Below, in pieces: positions 10,382 to 21,977 of a stretch of DNA of 64,000 nucleotides. This DNA comes from Eucalyptus grandis (lineage: Eukaryota > Streptophyta > Magnoliopsida > Myrtales > Myrtaceae). The DNA lies in NCBI RefSeq assembly GCF_016545825.1, contig NC_052612.1:8246001-8310000 (forward strand), written 5' to 3'. A program made the translations under genes and the position numbers. Within the stretch, counting starts at the first letter, position 1, and each line of letters opens with the position of its first letter. The notes beneath the pieces were generated by a model that was not told where the DNA came from, did no database searches, and worked only from the letters and a program-made list of their open reading frames with translations.

Positions 10382-11465
10382 ATATGTCATTTTTCGTAAA
10401 CTAATTATATTTTCCTTCATCTAAATACCAAAAAGCCGGCTGTATCGATCGCTTGTTATTTCCCATCCGATTCTAAATTTTTCATTGCTCATTTTGAGAA
10501 ACCGACACCATCACTAGTCTTGCTACCCTTAGAGGAGTTCTAGGTTGAAGTTTTGCCTCAAAGAGCCACTAAATGCCGACTTAGGCACCGCCACGCACCT
10601 CCATACCGTGGATTTACCAAGCCCAATACCATGAGTAGTCATTTCAGAAACAAGTCTTCATGGCATTGTCTAACATTGATTTCAAGCTTTAGCTTACTTC
10701 TTTGAAGTCACTTTAGTTTGAGGAGATGTTAATGATATTATGATATTGACTTATTCTCCATATTGCTTAAGATTATGCATATATCTTATTTGATTGTGCA
10801 TATCATTGATTGATTGTACCTAGTATTATATTTTATTTTGTTATTTTAAATAATCATATAATAAAGAACTATATGGGAATTCTACAATTTTATCTTTCGC
10901 ATTGATTCTTTTCTAAAAGGATATTTGATGGAAGATTAAATCTTGCTACAGTATGTTGCTAAAACCTACTAATGACATCCCCAACACCATGTAGGGTAAG
11001 AAAATATTTGTTTTCATCATTGAACATTCATAAATTATCAAACAACTTTCTGCTCCTTATTCAACACTCAAAATATTTCCCGCTTAAAATTCAATGCTCG
11101 AAATTTTTAGAATCTATTTTACAATTATAGCAAATTAGCCACAAATATTATTCTGTGTGAAGTGCTAGCTTGCCACCCAACCCAAACACCTGAGCTCCAT
11201 TAGGCACTCGGTGAGTCAGTTAATGAAGTCACTTATCCTTAAGAGGAAACAATTTAATGAGAAAAATTACTAAAAATTGGACTTGGATAGAGTTGAGTAT
11301 AAGTCTGGTCGAGTATTGTGAAAAAATTGGTCAATACAGATTTAATAGGTCAATTTGGGTACAACCATACTCAGTTTGACTCAAAGCCCACCTAATCCAC
11401 CCATAGGATGAGTTTATATTGATAATAGAAGTTAGTTCTCAGATGATGCGAGTTAATATGCTGAT
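10382..11465. other. Intergenic, nothing recognised
   Basis: AT-rich, with no open frame over 60 codons and no repeat pair seen. Confidence 0.5.
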
Positions 11466-11858
11466 ATATAGAAGGAAAATGATACAAATAGTTCATAAAC
11501 TTTAGTTCAATACGAAATATCGTTAGTGGAATTTAATTTGTTCAATGTAGCACCTAAATTATTGGTAAATATTCAATTTAGTCCCTTATATAAAAATATT
11601 CAATGTTATACTTTCGTTAATTCAAGTTAATAGAATCTGCTAACGTGGAACCAATTTGGTAAGTTTGAAAAGTTACACACGGATTATCTAAGTAAGATAT
11701 TCATCTCTAATTATAATATAATATCCCTATCATCAAATAACAAAATACTATACTAGATATTTACTAATAGTTCAAGGACTATATCGTAAAAATTAAAAGT
11801 TTATGGACAACACTATGCACTCATTTTCTTATGTTCACATGCGGTGTTCTCCTCTTGG
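11466..11858. mobile_element. MITE with imperfect terminal inverted repeats
   Basis: The left end, ggaaaatgatacaaatagtt then cataaacttta, is mirrored at the right end by aaaagtttatgg then actcattttctta. The internal sequence is AT-rich and non-coding. Its superfamily is not determined and no clear target duplication was found. Confidence 0.45.
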
Positions 11859-11865
11859 CTTCTAG

Positions 11866-12505
11866 ATCTTGAGGCCACGATTGCTATAGGCACTGGTTTT
11901 CACAAAGTTGTCGACCGTCTCCATATGAAACTAGTCAAATCTTTATGCTGAGAAAAACAACTCCTAAGCGAATTTTCAAAGCTTACTCACATTTAGTAGA
12001 TGAGAATCACTGATGCAACTCTTATTCTCCATCCCATCTCTTCTGTCTCGTGTATTGTGCAAGTCTTGGAATTAATGAATCTTGTGCGAGTCTTGGAATT
12101 AATGAATCTTACTTATTGCTTCTAAATATTTTTCAAAAATTGAGATTAACACAATTTGTATTTTATTTAACGTGAAACACTTAAAGACTCTTCTAACATA
12201 AAAATGATGATGGAAGGATTTCTTTTTAATATTTTCATTACTATTTAAATTGGTAAAAAAATCAATAGAGCGCGTTTTTGCTTATAATTGTGAAAATGAC
12301 CTAGGCTACGGGTGAAGCTTCTTTGAGTTTGAACATTCAATAGTTTTGACCTAAAGAAAATACTCAAGTCAAGGAGATTTGAGCTTAATCAACTTATTGA
12401 ATATTTTTACTTGTTTTGAAAGCATACATTTGAGAACTAAAAACACATAGACGATATTATGATTTAATTTCAGTCTAAGATCACGTTAGAATTTGAGTTT
12501 TAGCT
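11866..12505 (+). repeat. Block X (PPR-gene-linked sequence), inverted relative to 18958-19583
   Basis: Reverse-complement alignment with 18958-19583 is continuous, for example 'ggcactggttttcac-aag', 'gaagcttctttgagtttgaa' and 'cacatagac-atatta'. The first part encodes a piece with GTGFH and VDRLHMKLVKSLC that is the downstream exon of the PPR-like gene fragment in block P3. Confidence 0.75.
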
Positions 12506-12926
12506 AAGTATGAACTTAAATCGAAATTCACATTTTCTTAACTTGGAATTGACAAGTTTGAATGGTTGACCTCAAATTGTGCCCGAATAGTAGATTATTT
12601 TTATTCGATTGGACAAGACTCAACCCTACTTTTAATACCTTCTTCTTATAAGTGAAAGATCACATAGATGTTGCCACGATTATTTCACATTTGTTACAAA
12701 CTGTTTTATTTGAGCTTTAACAACTTGGTCTACTCAAATTTGAAAAGTTCCATATCATCACCATAGCCCTATCAACATGCTAAGAGAAAGTGACGGTCCA
12801 CCATGCGCGGAGCAAGTGTGCTCCACCGAGCGGGGGGCGCACATAACCTTAACTCTCAAGCAAGAAAAGGACAAGATCTGGATGATGCTTTACCAACGAT
12901 GGTGAGAAAAGGAGATGGCTACATGC
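12506..12926. other. Intergenic, nothing recognised
   Basis: No gene or repeat partner seen inside the window. Confidence 0.5.
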
Positions 12927-13520
12927 TTACATGGTAACGTTTCTGTTTCTATCAATTTCTGTTTTTCTGTTCCTCGAAACAAAAAAAGAACAGAAATCAT
13001 TTTGGTAACGCCAACTTATTTTTCTATTCCCTAGAATAGAAAAGTAGTCAGGGAATATATTTGGAATAGAAATAAGAAACAAAAAAAAAAGTAGCTTCTT
13101 AATCCTAGGAATAATTTCTAGAAATAAGTCCATTTTTCTTTTCTATTTTTCTTTTGTTCTTCTTCCTTGCTGCAGCAACCGCTAGCCCCCCGCCAACCGT
13201 CAATCACCGCCACCGCCACGACCACCGGCCGACAACGATCGCTGTCACCTAACCGTCGACGATCGTCATCATCGTCGCCGCAACCCTTGATCGCCGATGA
13301 TCATCATTGCCGCCACCCATAGCCCATCTTGGCCACCCTTGTCGGCGAGATGACCGCCAACGACTACCACCATCGGCCGCTCGACCCCCCGCCCGACCGC
13401 CGCACGACCCTTGCTCAACTGCTACACGACCGTCGCACGACCGCCGCCTAGCCACCGCCGACCGCCGACCGCCGACCACTACCCCACGACCGCTGCCCAT
13501 AGCCCTCCGACTGCCCTCTC
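12927..13520. mobile_element. E4: truncated TIR element with GC-rich core
   Basis: Starts 'tggtaacgtttctgtttct' and continues 'ctattccctagaatagaaaag' and 'aataatttctagaaataag', matching the ends of elements E1-E3 at 43.7-46.1 kb. The AT-rich arm passes into a C/G-rich CCGCC/CGACC core (13160-13510) that is open on both strands but low-complexity. The second arm is missing. Confidence 0.55.
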
Positions 13521-14159
13521 TCTTCCAGGAGGACTCCGAAGACCCCTCTCTCTCTAAAAAAATCAGCCTACGAGCGAACGAGCAACCTCCCTCGTTCGGG
13601 TTTGATTCGCTGCTAGAATGGGGAAAACCCTAGAAATTTCTCTATCGCCTTCGCCTGCACAGGTGCGTTCCGGCGGAATTCATTGCCGTCTCCGGCGTTT
13701 CATCTCCATTGCTTTTTTTCTTTTTCTTTTTTCCCCGTTTTCGGTTTGGAAAACGGTTGCGTCCGTGATTCGTTGCTTCACTCAGATCCAACCCATTTCG
13801 CGTTTCCGCGGGCCGGATATGAGCGAAGCGACAAATTATGGAATTATAGGTAAAAAACGTGACTTGTAACTCCACAGTGATAGTGGGGGAGTCGACGACT
13901 GGAGAAGTGAAGAGTCGGCGACGGTTTGTGTGCAGTGAAGACTAAAGAGTGAAGAATGTTTGGGTTTGGGACTTTGGGTGAGAGGCCAATAATGTGTTTG
14001 GATCGAACAATGTTTTGACCCTAACTCGACCCAAAACATGTTTATTTTCTTGTTTCATAATAATTACCTGAACAATTTTAAGACCCGAAACACATACTCA
14101 ACTTGTTTCTTGTTTGGTTCGTCTTCAGGTCGGTTCGAGTTGGGTCGGGGTTTTGGACA
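13521..14159 (+). other. Promoter/first-exon-like stretch with block Y
   Basis: Contains an open stretch from ATG 13618 (MGKTLEISLSPSPAQVRSGG..) and then ATNYGIIG followed by a gtaaaaaa donor-like site near 13850. The last 35 bp or so match 19665-19705 in reverse (SQIYGIIG and the same donor), so it is a further scrap of the PPR-linked gene. No complete product is recognisable. Confidence 0.35.
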
Positions 14160-14171
14160 CCCCTAGCGATG

Positions 14172-15100
14172 GGGACACCCTTTTGATGCTGATTGATGGA
14201 CCCAGATCTTGGTATAGAAAGCTGAAAAGATCTTCCCAAACATCCAAAGGCTCATTCGATTGGAGAAACTCTTCTGGCATTTTATCTCTCTCTCGCTCAG
14301 CATCAGTTGCCTCTTTTGGCATTTTATCTCTCTCTCGCTAAGCTTCAATTGCACGTTTTCTTTCTTCGGCATTTTATTTCTGTCTTGCTAAGCTTCAATT
14401 GCACGTTTTCTTCTTCCGGCATTTTATGCCGTCAACGGACTTTCAATCTCAGGCTGATTTCGTTCTTTTCTTGTTTCGGGGTTGCCCCATCTTGATGTTT
14501 TGATTTCACTTCACTCTTCCGCGTCGTGATCACCCCCTTGTTGGCCGATTTTGCCTTGTTTTGGTTTGCGTGTCGCGGAAATTCAATGGTAGCTTTCCTG
14601 CGACTGGGGTAGGAAATTGCATTTTCGTTCCGACTTCTTCAATTGGGTCAGGACCAGATTGGGTTTTGAAGTGGACCTTAGGTCGTGCTGCCACGTGATC
14701 CGTGTGCGGGTCGGGTCGGGCAATTTTCAGCCAACGAGACCCATTTGGGATTCGCTTGCTAGAGCCCACTTGGTGTCCAGAATTGCGGATTTGATGATGA
14801 GAGCGTCCAGAGGTAGCGATTCTTGTCGCTCTAGCACGTTGAGCTTTGTCGTCTAGATGTATTCGCATGACGGTATGTTTATTGAAGGTTTGGAGGTGTT
14901 TAGGAAAATGAGAATGCGTGGATTGACACCTTCGGTCGGTGCGTGTAACCCATTAATGGATTCTTTGCAGCGAAAGGATGAAATCACATTGCTGCGGTGC
15001 TTTTACGGGGCCATGATTTGACCGGATGTTTCAAAAGATCGAGTTACATTGTCCTAGTTATTATATCTAGGTATATAGCAGATGATGTCAGGTTTGGAGG
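14172..15100 (+). pseudogene. PPR gene fragment joined to a MULE-like terminal repeat (P1)
   Basis: Begins with the terminal repeat GGGGACACCCTTTTGATGCTG shared with the MITE at 4752. It then carries a repeated ggcattttat..ctctctcgct leader and a coding fragment. From about 14720 to 15030 it reads AHLVSRIADLMMRAS, then MYSHDG-FIEGLEVFRKMR, RGLTPSVGACNPLMDSLQRKDE and CFYGAMI. This is a pentatricopeptide-repeat pattern of two-helix repeats. Most such proteins act in organelle RNA processing. The frame is broken by TAG after LSFVV and TGA after GAMI, and the 3' part is lost at about 15100. The terminal repeat joined to a gene fragment resembles a Pack-MULE capture, but duplication of one junction is also possible. 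Confidence 0.55.
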
Positions 15101-15109
15101 TGTTCAGGA

Positions 15110-15755
15110 AAATAGTTTTTTTCTATTTCTACTCCGGGGAATTTCTAAGTAAAATAACATGTTTGGTAATGATATAAAATTTCTATTCTTGAAATAGAAA
15201 AAGAATAAAAATGTGTTTGGTACGATTTATAAATTTTTATATTTATTCGTTTTTTTCTTCTTGCTTATTGATTGCCAACCGTCGCCAGTCGCCGCATGAC
15301 TGCCGCTGATAGTCATGCATAGTCGGGCGGCATTTGGGCATCGGTTGTACAACGATTGTGCGGCAATTGTGCGGCGGTCGGGTGGCTATCGTGCAATGGT
15401 CGGGCGACAGTTGATGGTAGTTGTTGGCCGACGAGGTGGTCAGTGGGCTTTGCAACAATGACAGTCGCCGATAGTCAGGGACTGTGGCGACGACGGTTGG
15501 GTGACGGCGGTGATGACGATTGTCAGCGATTGGCCAATGACAGTCAAGTGATGATAGCGACAACGGTTGCTAGTGGTGAGGTAGCGGCTGCCAGCAGTTG
15601 GCTGACAATGACCACTAGCGGTTGGAGGTGGCCAACGGTTGGCAAGGGGGCCAGCAATGGCTACAGGAAGGAAGAACAAAAGAAAAATAGAAAATAAAAA
15701 AATAGACTTATTTCTAGAAATTGTTTTCGAGAACAATAAGCTACTTTTTTTTTCT
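15110..15755. mobile_element. E5: truncated GC-cored TIR element
   Basis: Left arm (tttggtaatgatataaaatt, then gtttggtacgattta) and right arm ('acttatttctagaaattg', then gagaacaataagctac) match E3. The core at 15280-15650 is a GGC/GGT-rich low-complexity tract. Both outer ends are missing, and PPR block P2 follows directly. Confidence 0.55.
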
Positions 15756-16240
15756 TGTTTATGTTCCAAATCTTCAATTGCACGTTTTCTTTCTTCTGGC
15801 ATTTTATCTCTGTCTCACTAAGCTTCAATTGCACGTTTTCTTCTTTTGGCATTTTATGCCGTCAACCGACTTTCAATCTCAGGCTGATTTCGTTCTTTTC
15901 TTGTTTCCGGGTTGCCCCATCTCGATGTTTTTCTCCTTATCCCATAGCACTTTATGTTGTGTATGAGTAAGTTTAAGCTGGAGAACAAAATCAAAGTCGA
16001 TTTCACTTCGCTCTTTTGTGTCGTGATCATCGCCTTGTTGGTTGATTTTGCCTTGTTTTGGTTTGCGTGTCGCTAAAATTCGATGGCGGCTTTCTTGCAA
16101 CTGGGATAGGAAATCGCGTTTTCATTCCGATTTCTTCAACCGGGTCAGGACCAGATTAGGTTTGGAAGTGGACCTCAAGTCATGCTGCCACGTGATCCAT
16201 GTGCGGGTCAGGTCAGGCGATTTTCAGCCGGCGAGACTGA
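15756..16240 (+). pseudogene. Second direct copy of the PPR-fragment 5' region (P2)
   Basis: Repeats 14340-14745: 'cttcaattgcacgttttctt', 'gactttcaatctcaggctga', 'ggttgccccatct.gatgtt', 'gtggacct.a.gtc.tgctg'. It carries a roughly 70-bp extra piece (about 15935-15995) and stops before the recognisable PPR motif. It therefore holds only the leader or 5' exon sequence. Confidence 0.6.
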
Positions 16241-16454
16241 TGTGGACATCAAGCCATATCGAGGAGGAGGTGCTAGGGACCCATTGTCTATTCCTACTGG
16301 TTCGATTACTCGAGTGCGGGCCAAGCAATTCAGGCAAGCTGTTGGCGTTATGATTCGTGATCTTCGACGTGGAGATGACCTTGGATCAAATTTTGAAGAA
16401 TCTTGGAAATCTTGGCGCAATTTAATTATCTGGTCACCAAATAATTGACCAAGT

Positions 16455-16498
<44 letters not shown>

Positions 16499-16710
16499 TT
16501 GTTTAGGAATATTCTAGAATATGACGCATTAGATTTTTAGGGTTTGTGTGGTGGCTAGAAAGCCTATATAAAGGATTTGCCAAATTTCTTTAGGAACATA
16601 TATATTTTATTTTTGAGGAAAAGAATTGAGAGGTTCTCTTTTACTAAGTGTGAAGGGCTTTGATCAATGAATATTTTGTGAAACAAACAAAGCTTATGAA
16701 CAAATAAAAT
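16236..16710 (+). mobile_element. Ty3/Gypsy-like polyprotein tail and LTR-like fragment
   Basis: An open stretch reads RDPLSIPTGSITRVRAKQFR and ends about 16447. The PLS.P.G.ITR.RAKQ pattern is typical near the end of plant Gypsy polyproteins, from memory of the family. It is followed by an AT microsatellite and an LTR-like sequence with 'cctatataaagg' near 16564. No upstream pol domain remains. Confidence 0.5.
16457..16496. repeat. (TA)n microsatellite
   Basis: About 20 uninterrupted TA dinucleotides. Confidence 0.95.
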
Positions 16711-17737
16711 TATTCCGTAGATTATTCAGATTATGACATGCCCCTTGTTCCTAATATAAAAATGTCTATATGATGATAGAACAAACCGTTGGACAATAAT
16801 ATTGGGAAGAACCGGGCAACGATTTACTAATAACGAAACACAATTCAGCATCAATTTCTCCTCTAAAACTAAACCAACCGAAATCAACTCAACCCCAGCA
16901 ACCGTCAAGAATATGTAATACTGAAATGACAATAAGACAAAGCCACAACGACACTAAGGTTTTAACATGGAAACCAATACGGAAAAAAACACATACCCTC
17001 CTCACTAACAGTAATAGGATACACAAAACATTATTTTCTAATCACACTTTAGAGACTCAATATCAATAATATAACCATATTTCCTCACTCCAAAGATAGA
17101 TTAACATAAACGGAGCAAGAAAACCCTAATCGGTTGGAGAATCTGGAGGGGGTTCTTATCGAACGAAATCAATCAATTTGTAGTCCTTGGTTTTACGAAA
17201 CAACATTCAAATTTGAGCAAATTCCGTCAGCATCTTGCGTTCGAATCGGGACCGAAAAGATTGTGCCCTTTCTTTCGGAACGCTAAGAAAGAAGAGCCTA
17301 GGACACAGACAACAATTACCAACTCACTAAGTTCCAAAAAGCATAGACGAGCAAAATGCCTTGCGAATTAACCTAAGAGCAACAGAAACATGCGGAAATC
17401 ACATGGTATGTTACGCGAGAAATCGTTCGTGAACAGCTGTAGGCTTGTCGATCGTCGTTTCAATAAAGCGAGTGTAGAGCCAAAAAAAGGGGAAGGACGA
17501 CACAATTGGCTATGACATTGAATGACAATTTATTGCTGGCTGACTATGTGAGTATATCACGTGGCCCATCCATCATGGCTCAAATTCATGAAAACAAACT
17601 AATAAGAAAAAAAAAAAAAAAAAGACCCAAAACGACTCCACCGGGACCACCACCATCCTCTCAGAAATCCAACCAAAAAAAAAATGGCAATCATCCCATG
17701 CAAAACAAGCATGGCATTTGCCACACGCTACTAAAAA
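16711..17737. other. Intergenic, nothing recognised
   Basis: No gene or terminal-repeat structure recognised. It holds A-runs near 17610 and 17675. Confidence 0.5.
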
Positions 17738-17932
17738 TTAACCACACACAGACTCACTAGTCTCAGGGTTAGCCTGGAGGCAAGCCTCGATGGCCCTGAA
17801 CACAATGAATGCCTTCTCTCTCACGGCCTTTATCTTCTCGTCTGTGATGTTTATGTTGCCCCTGGCAAAGTATTTGCTGGCGTTTTTACACACAGAGCCT
17901 CCCTCCGGTGATGTGGTGATTTTCACCTTGTA
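17738..17932 (-). pseudogene. PR-10 3' exon fragment
   Basis: The minus strand encodes KITTSPEGGSVCKNASKYFA, then INITDEKIKAVREKAFI and FRAIEACLQANPE, the C-terminal half of the PR-10 fold. A one-base deletion removes the family stop and extends the frame by ETSESVCG. Homology ends at about 17932, where an LTR begins. No exon 1 is present. Confidence 0.8.
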
Positions 17933-17934
17933 GC

Positions 17935-18410
17935 TGTTTGATGGTTTTATTATTGTAATGGGCCTAAGTTGGCCCGTCCGCCCATGTTGGGCCTAAAAGC
18001 CCGGCCCAGAATATTAGAGCCCATGGATGGAGGGATATGATGAAGGGACACGTTTCCTTTTGGAGGGAACGTATTTAAGGGAGAAAAGAGAGGGAGGAAC
18101 GTACCTTTTGGCATAACGTACATCCCTCCTCCCTCTTTCCCTCAAAAACGCTCCGAAAGAAAAACAATAAGCAAGTGGCCGACGCTCTCTTCCTTTCAAG
18201 GCAAAATTCGCGTCATCGGATTGAATGGGTCCAGTTTCTCTTCCTCATATCAGCGTTAGTGTTTAATCTGTGGCTAACAAGGTACGTTCAATTCTGTGAT
18301 GTGCCTTAGGATCGGTAATGCATATGTTTTTCCCGGGCTCGTCTTCCGCACTAGTTTAGGGGTTCGATTTAGTGTCGAATCCAATTTTTGGGAATCCGAC
18401 AAACTCAACA
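17935..18410 (+). mobile_element. 5' LTR of a truncated LTR retrotransposon
   Basis: Starts TG (17935 or 17939) right at the PR-10 break and ends CA at 18410. The primer-binding site follows one base later. The GGCCC-rich 5' part and a 'tatttaagg' box near 18069 fit an LTR promoter. Family not assigned; no 3' LTR in the window. Confidence 0.6.
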
Positions 18411-18411
18411 T

Positions 18412-18423
18412 TGGTATCAGAGC
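18412..18423 (+). promoter_or_regulatory. Primer-binding site (initiator tRNA-Met)
   Basis: TGGTATCAGAGC is the complement of the 3' end of plant initiator methionine tRNA, positioned one base after the LTR end. Confidence 0.85.
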
Positions 18424-18957
18424 CGTAGTTCTTGTTTCCCGATCCTTTTCCATGTTTTCCCCGACCCCTTTCATGTTTATGGATGATTTCTTATTAATTT
18501 TCGCGAAATTAATCGGCCGACACCGATCGAGGTGAAAAATCCCGACACCCGAGCACCGTTCATCCATTTTTTCAAGTTTCTGTAAGTCGAAATCGATTTT
18601 TGATGGCGTTGGATGGAAGGTCTCGTCGAGACAATCGCGACGAGTGGCGGAACGCCACCAAAGGCCGCCAAACACGCCCCCACACGCAGCTGGAACGAAC
18701 CGGCGTCTTCGGCGCGTGCAAAGCACGTGCCAATTCGCAAGGGAAGGCGCATGCGTCGCCCGACGCGCGCACGTGCGCCTGCGCGATCGCTGGCGTGTGC
18801 GAGGCACGCGCCAGCTGATGTCATTGTGACGTTAGCTGCACGCGTGCCGCACGTGTCGGTCGGTCCGTTCGACCTGGCCTAATCGGCCCGACCGGTTCGT
18901 CCGGTCCGACCAGCCAGTCCGGCCCGTCCGACCGGCCCGTTCGGCCCGACGACCGTT
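18424..18957 (+). mobile_element. Retrotransposon leader and start of gag-like sequence
   Basis: A frame from ATG 18603 (MALDGRSRRDNRDEWRNATK) runs into a very CG-rich, CpG-dense tract with repeated ccggcccg/ccgaccggcc motifs up to 18955. It has no gag zinc knuckle or pol domain. It is cut by block X'. Confidence 0.45.
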
Positions 18958-20475
18958 GACTGAAACTCAAATTCTAACTTGATCTTAGACTGAAACTAAA
19001 TCGTAATATTGTCTATGTGTCTCTAGTTCTCAAACTTATGCTTTCAAAACGAGGAAAAAAAATTCAATAAGTTGATTAAGCTCGAATCTCCTTGGCTTAA
19101 ATATTTTCTTTAGGTCAAAATTACTGAATGTTCAAACTCAAAGAAGCTTCACCCGTAGCCCAGGTCATTTTCACATCGATAAGCAAAAGGCGCTCTATTG
19201 ATTTTCTTACCAATTTAAATAGTAGTGAAAATATTAAAAACAAATCCTTCCATCATCATTTTTATGTTAGAAGAGCCTTTGAGTGTTTCTCGTTAAATGA
19301 AATTCAAATTGTGTTAATCTCAATTTTTTGAAAAATATTTAGAAGCAATAAGTAAGATTCATTAATTCCAAGACTTGCATATCACACGAGACAGAAGGGA
19401 TGGGATGGAGAATAAGAGTCGGATCAGTGATCCTAATCCACGAAATGCGAGTAAGCTTTGAAAATTCGCTAAGGAGTTGTTTTTTTCCCAGCATAAAGAT
19501 TTGACTAGTTTCATATGAAGACGGTCGACAGCTTCGTGAAAACCAGTGCCCATAGCAATCATGGCTTTAAAATCTGCAGGACTTTTGCTCGATCTCAACA
19601 TATCCTTTTCGACCGACTTTATCTCTTGGCGACCGACATTAGATATTACCCTCAACTAATTGACAGAGTTACAGGTCATGTTTTTTTACCTATAATTCCA
19701 TAAATCTGAGATCCGGAAGCTTTAGATGACCATCTTACCTCAGAGCCATTTGGGAATTTGACATCATCTGCTGTATTCCTAGATTTAATAACTAGGACAA
19801 TGTAACTCGATCTTTCCAAACATCCGCTCGAATCATGGCCCCGTAAAAGCACTTTGCGCCAATGTGATTTCATCCTTTCGCTGCAAAGAATCCATTCATT
19901 AATGGGTTACACGCACCAGGAAGCGTCAATCCACGCATTCTCATTTTCCCGAACACCTCCAAACCTTCAATAAACAGACCGTCATGCGAATACCTCTCGA
20001 CGACAAAGCTCAACATGCCGAGCAACAAGAATCGCTACCTCTCGGACACCAAGTGGGCTCTAGCAAGCGAATCCCAAATGGATCTCGCCGGCTGAAAATC
20101 GCTCGACCCGAACGACCGAGGTCTGCTTCAAAACCCAATCTGGTCCCGACGCGATTGAAGAAACTGGAACGAAAACGCGATTTCCTGCCCCAGTCGCAGG
20201 AAACCCGCCATTGAATTTCAGCGACACACAATCCAAAACAAGAAAAAATCGGCCAACAAGGCAATGTCACGACGCGGAAGAGCGAAGTGAAATAGAAACA
20301 TCGAGATGGGGCAACCCCGAAACAAGAAAAGAACGAAATCAGCTTGAGATTGAAAGTCGGTTGACGGCATAAAATGCCGAAGAAGAAAACGTGCCATTGA
20401 AACTTAGCGAGAGAGATAAAATGCCAGAAGAGTTTCTCCAATCAAACAAGCCTTTGGATGTTTGGGAAGATCTTT
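18958..20475 (-). pseudogene. Longest PPR-gene fragment copy (P3), with block X'
   Basis: Read on the minus strand from 20475: a truncated MULE-like terminal repeat, the ggcattttat leader, and a GLRSCC-equivalent 5' region. PPR-type text follows around 19990-19800 (FIEGLEVFGKMRMRGL, then CFYGAMI). Then come an exon ending SEVRWSSKASGSQIYGIIG with a gtaaaaaa donor near 19690, and a further exon (19650-19490) reading VGRQEIKSVEKDMLRSSK, DFKAMIAMGTGFHEAVDRLH and MKLVKSLCW. The intron-like remainder matches block X. Frameshifts break the PPR portion, so it is not functional. It shows the parental order of P, Y and X. Confidence 0.6.
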
Positions 20476-21499
20476 TGAGCTCGCCCTATGACCGCCTTCT
20501 CTGAGCCGGGTTGGGATTTCTGCAGTCAAAACTCATTCCCATGAACTCCCTTTTGCCTTGCCCTGTTCTGGTTTAAGGAAGAACTGAACTTGGTGTCTCT
20601 AGTTCTTGAGCGCTTTGTTTTGATTGAGTTGGTGCTTGATGTCAAGCATTTCGTGGGGGATTTTTCGGTCTGGACCCGAGTTCGAGTTCTAAAAATGTTC
20701 GATATCGTCCGTGCTCGCCATATGTTAGTCAGATTTCATTCGCCCCAAGTCCGAATCTCCCAGAATTTTGGTTGTCCTTTGTCTTGTGCTTTTGACATGG
20801 TCCTGTGGATGTACTTTTGTATTTGTGGTTTGGCTGCGAGCGCCATAGTGGCGGACACAGACGGCGGTCCAGTGGTGGGAAGTCGCTTGCTATGGCGGTG
20901 CGGTGATGGTCGTACCGGTCAACAACGAGAAAAGTTTCTTCTTCACGGTCTGGTGTGGTGAGCCTGGGCCATGGGTGTGCGTGTGGGTTCTCTTTTCTCA
21001 GTTTCTACAGAGCAAGAGCAGGAAGGGGGCGTGGAGAAAAGAAGAGTAGGCACGGGCTAATTTAGGCTGATGAACTTGGACTTGTTTGGTCTAGTTAATA
21101 CGGGCTGGGCTTAGTGTAGTTAGATTCAGATTGGGCTTATTTGTTAGTAAGTTGGCTTCGTTCCTAATTAAGGTTGGGCCTTTTACAAGGGCTCATTTTT
21201 GTCCATGGCCCGATCCGAAGGCTTGCTGCAGCCCGTGATGGGACGGGGACCCAGTGTCCGGCCCGGGTCCCTCTTTTCGGATAAAAATATTCTTATTAAA
21301 AAATTAAAAATTCCAAAAATTTTACTTTTTCTGTAAGTTATGAAATAGCTATACGTTTTTGAGTAGTTTTCTCATAAAAAAATTTGAAAATCTTTTGACA
21401 AAAACTATGCTCAAAATTGAATAAGCCATTAGGGCTTTATATAGGATTTGGTTTGCTCTTAGATATTAATACCCTTGATCGTTCAATTTTGGTATATTG
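20476..21499. other. Intergenic, unassigned open frame
   Basis: A 123-codon plus frame (20590-20961, MVSLVLERFVLIELVLDVKH..) has no motif I recognise. 21040-21270 has an LTR-like GGGCC/GGGCTT composition. Nothing can be assigned. Confidence 0.35.
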
Positions 21500-21977
21500 A
21501 GTTTGGCTTCCCTTTAGTCTAGTTAGGATTAGCATTTATCTTTTCTTTGATGTTAAATTTTTGTTCTTTCATGCAACTTATTGAATCGCTTTTTCTTAGT
21601 TGCTAATTGTTATTATCCCTATGATAATTTTACATGTTAGTGGATAGATATAAAATCAATCAAGATTGCTAGACAAAAACATCTTCTTTAAAAAAGAAAT
21701 GAACAATATTAGGTATCGAAAGGGCATTAATTGATTAATTAGTATAATTAAGTCCCCAACCTAGATTCTCTAGTTGCGTAAGGAGTGAAGTACACTCTCA
21801 TCCCATGCCTCACTTGGTTTCTAGCCGATTCTAATAAATTAGTGGCGACTATTTATTGCGAAGATACTCCAATGTCAAGCGAGCTATGGGCTTGAAAGAG
21901 TCTGAGTCAGCCTTAGGTCCATTCTTTAGGTAATACCCATAAACCTACTCTCCCTCATCCGAGGGGTAGGTCATGAC
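21500..21977 (+). mobile_element. 3' part of a long-LTR element (same superfamily as 47779-51675)
   Basis: 'aaagggcattaat', 'aagtccccaacctagatt', 'tagccgattc' and 'tagtggcgact' match, in reverse complement, 47945-48105 of the long LTR. The end 'ggtaggtcatgaca' corresponds to its 'gggtcgcgaca' terminus. The 5' part is missing. Confidence 0.5.

Noticed and set aside
13249..13633. GC-rich frames on both strands
   Set aside because: Low-complexity core of a TIR element; frames on both strands are open because of the CCG/GGC composition.
15243..15802. Overlapping frames of more than 100 codons on both strands
   Set aside because: Same cause: GC-rich core of element E5 and AT-rich arms.
18274..18829. 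Frames of up to 177 codons in both directions
   Set aside because: Overlap an LTR, its primer-binding site and a CpG-dense retroelement leader.
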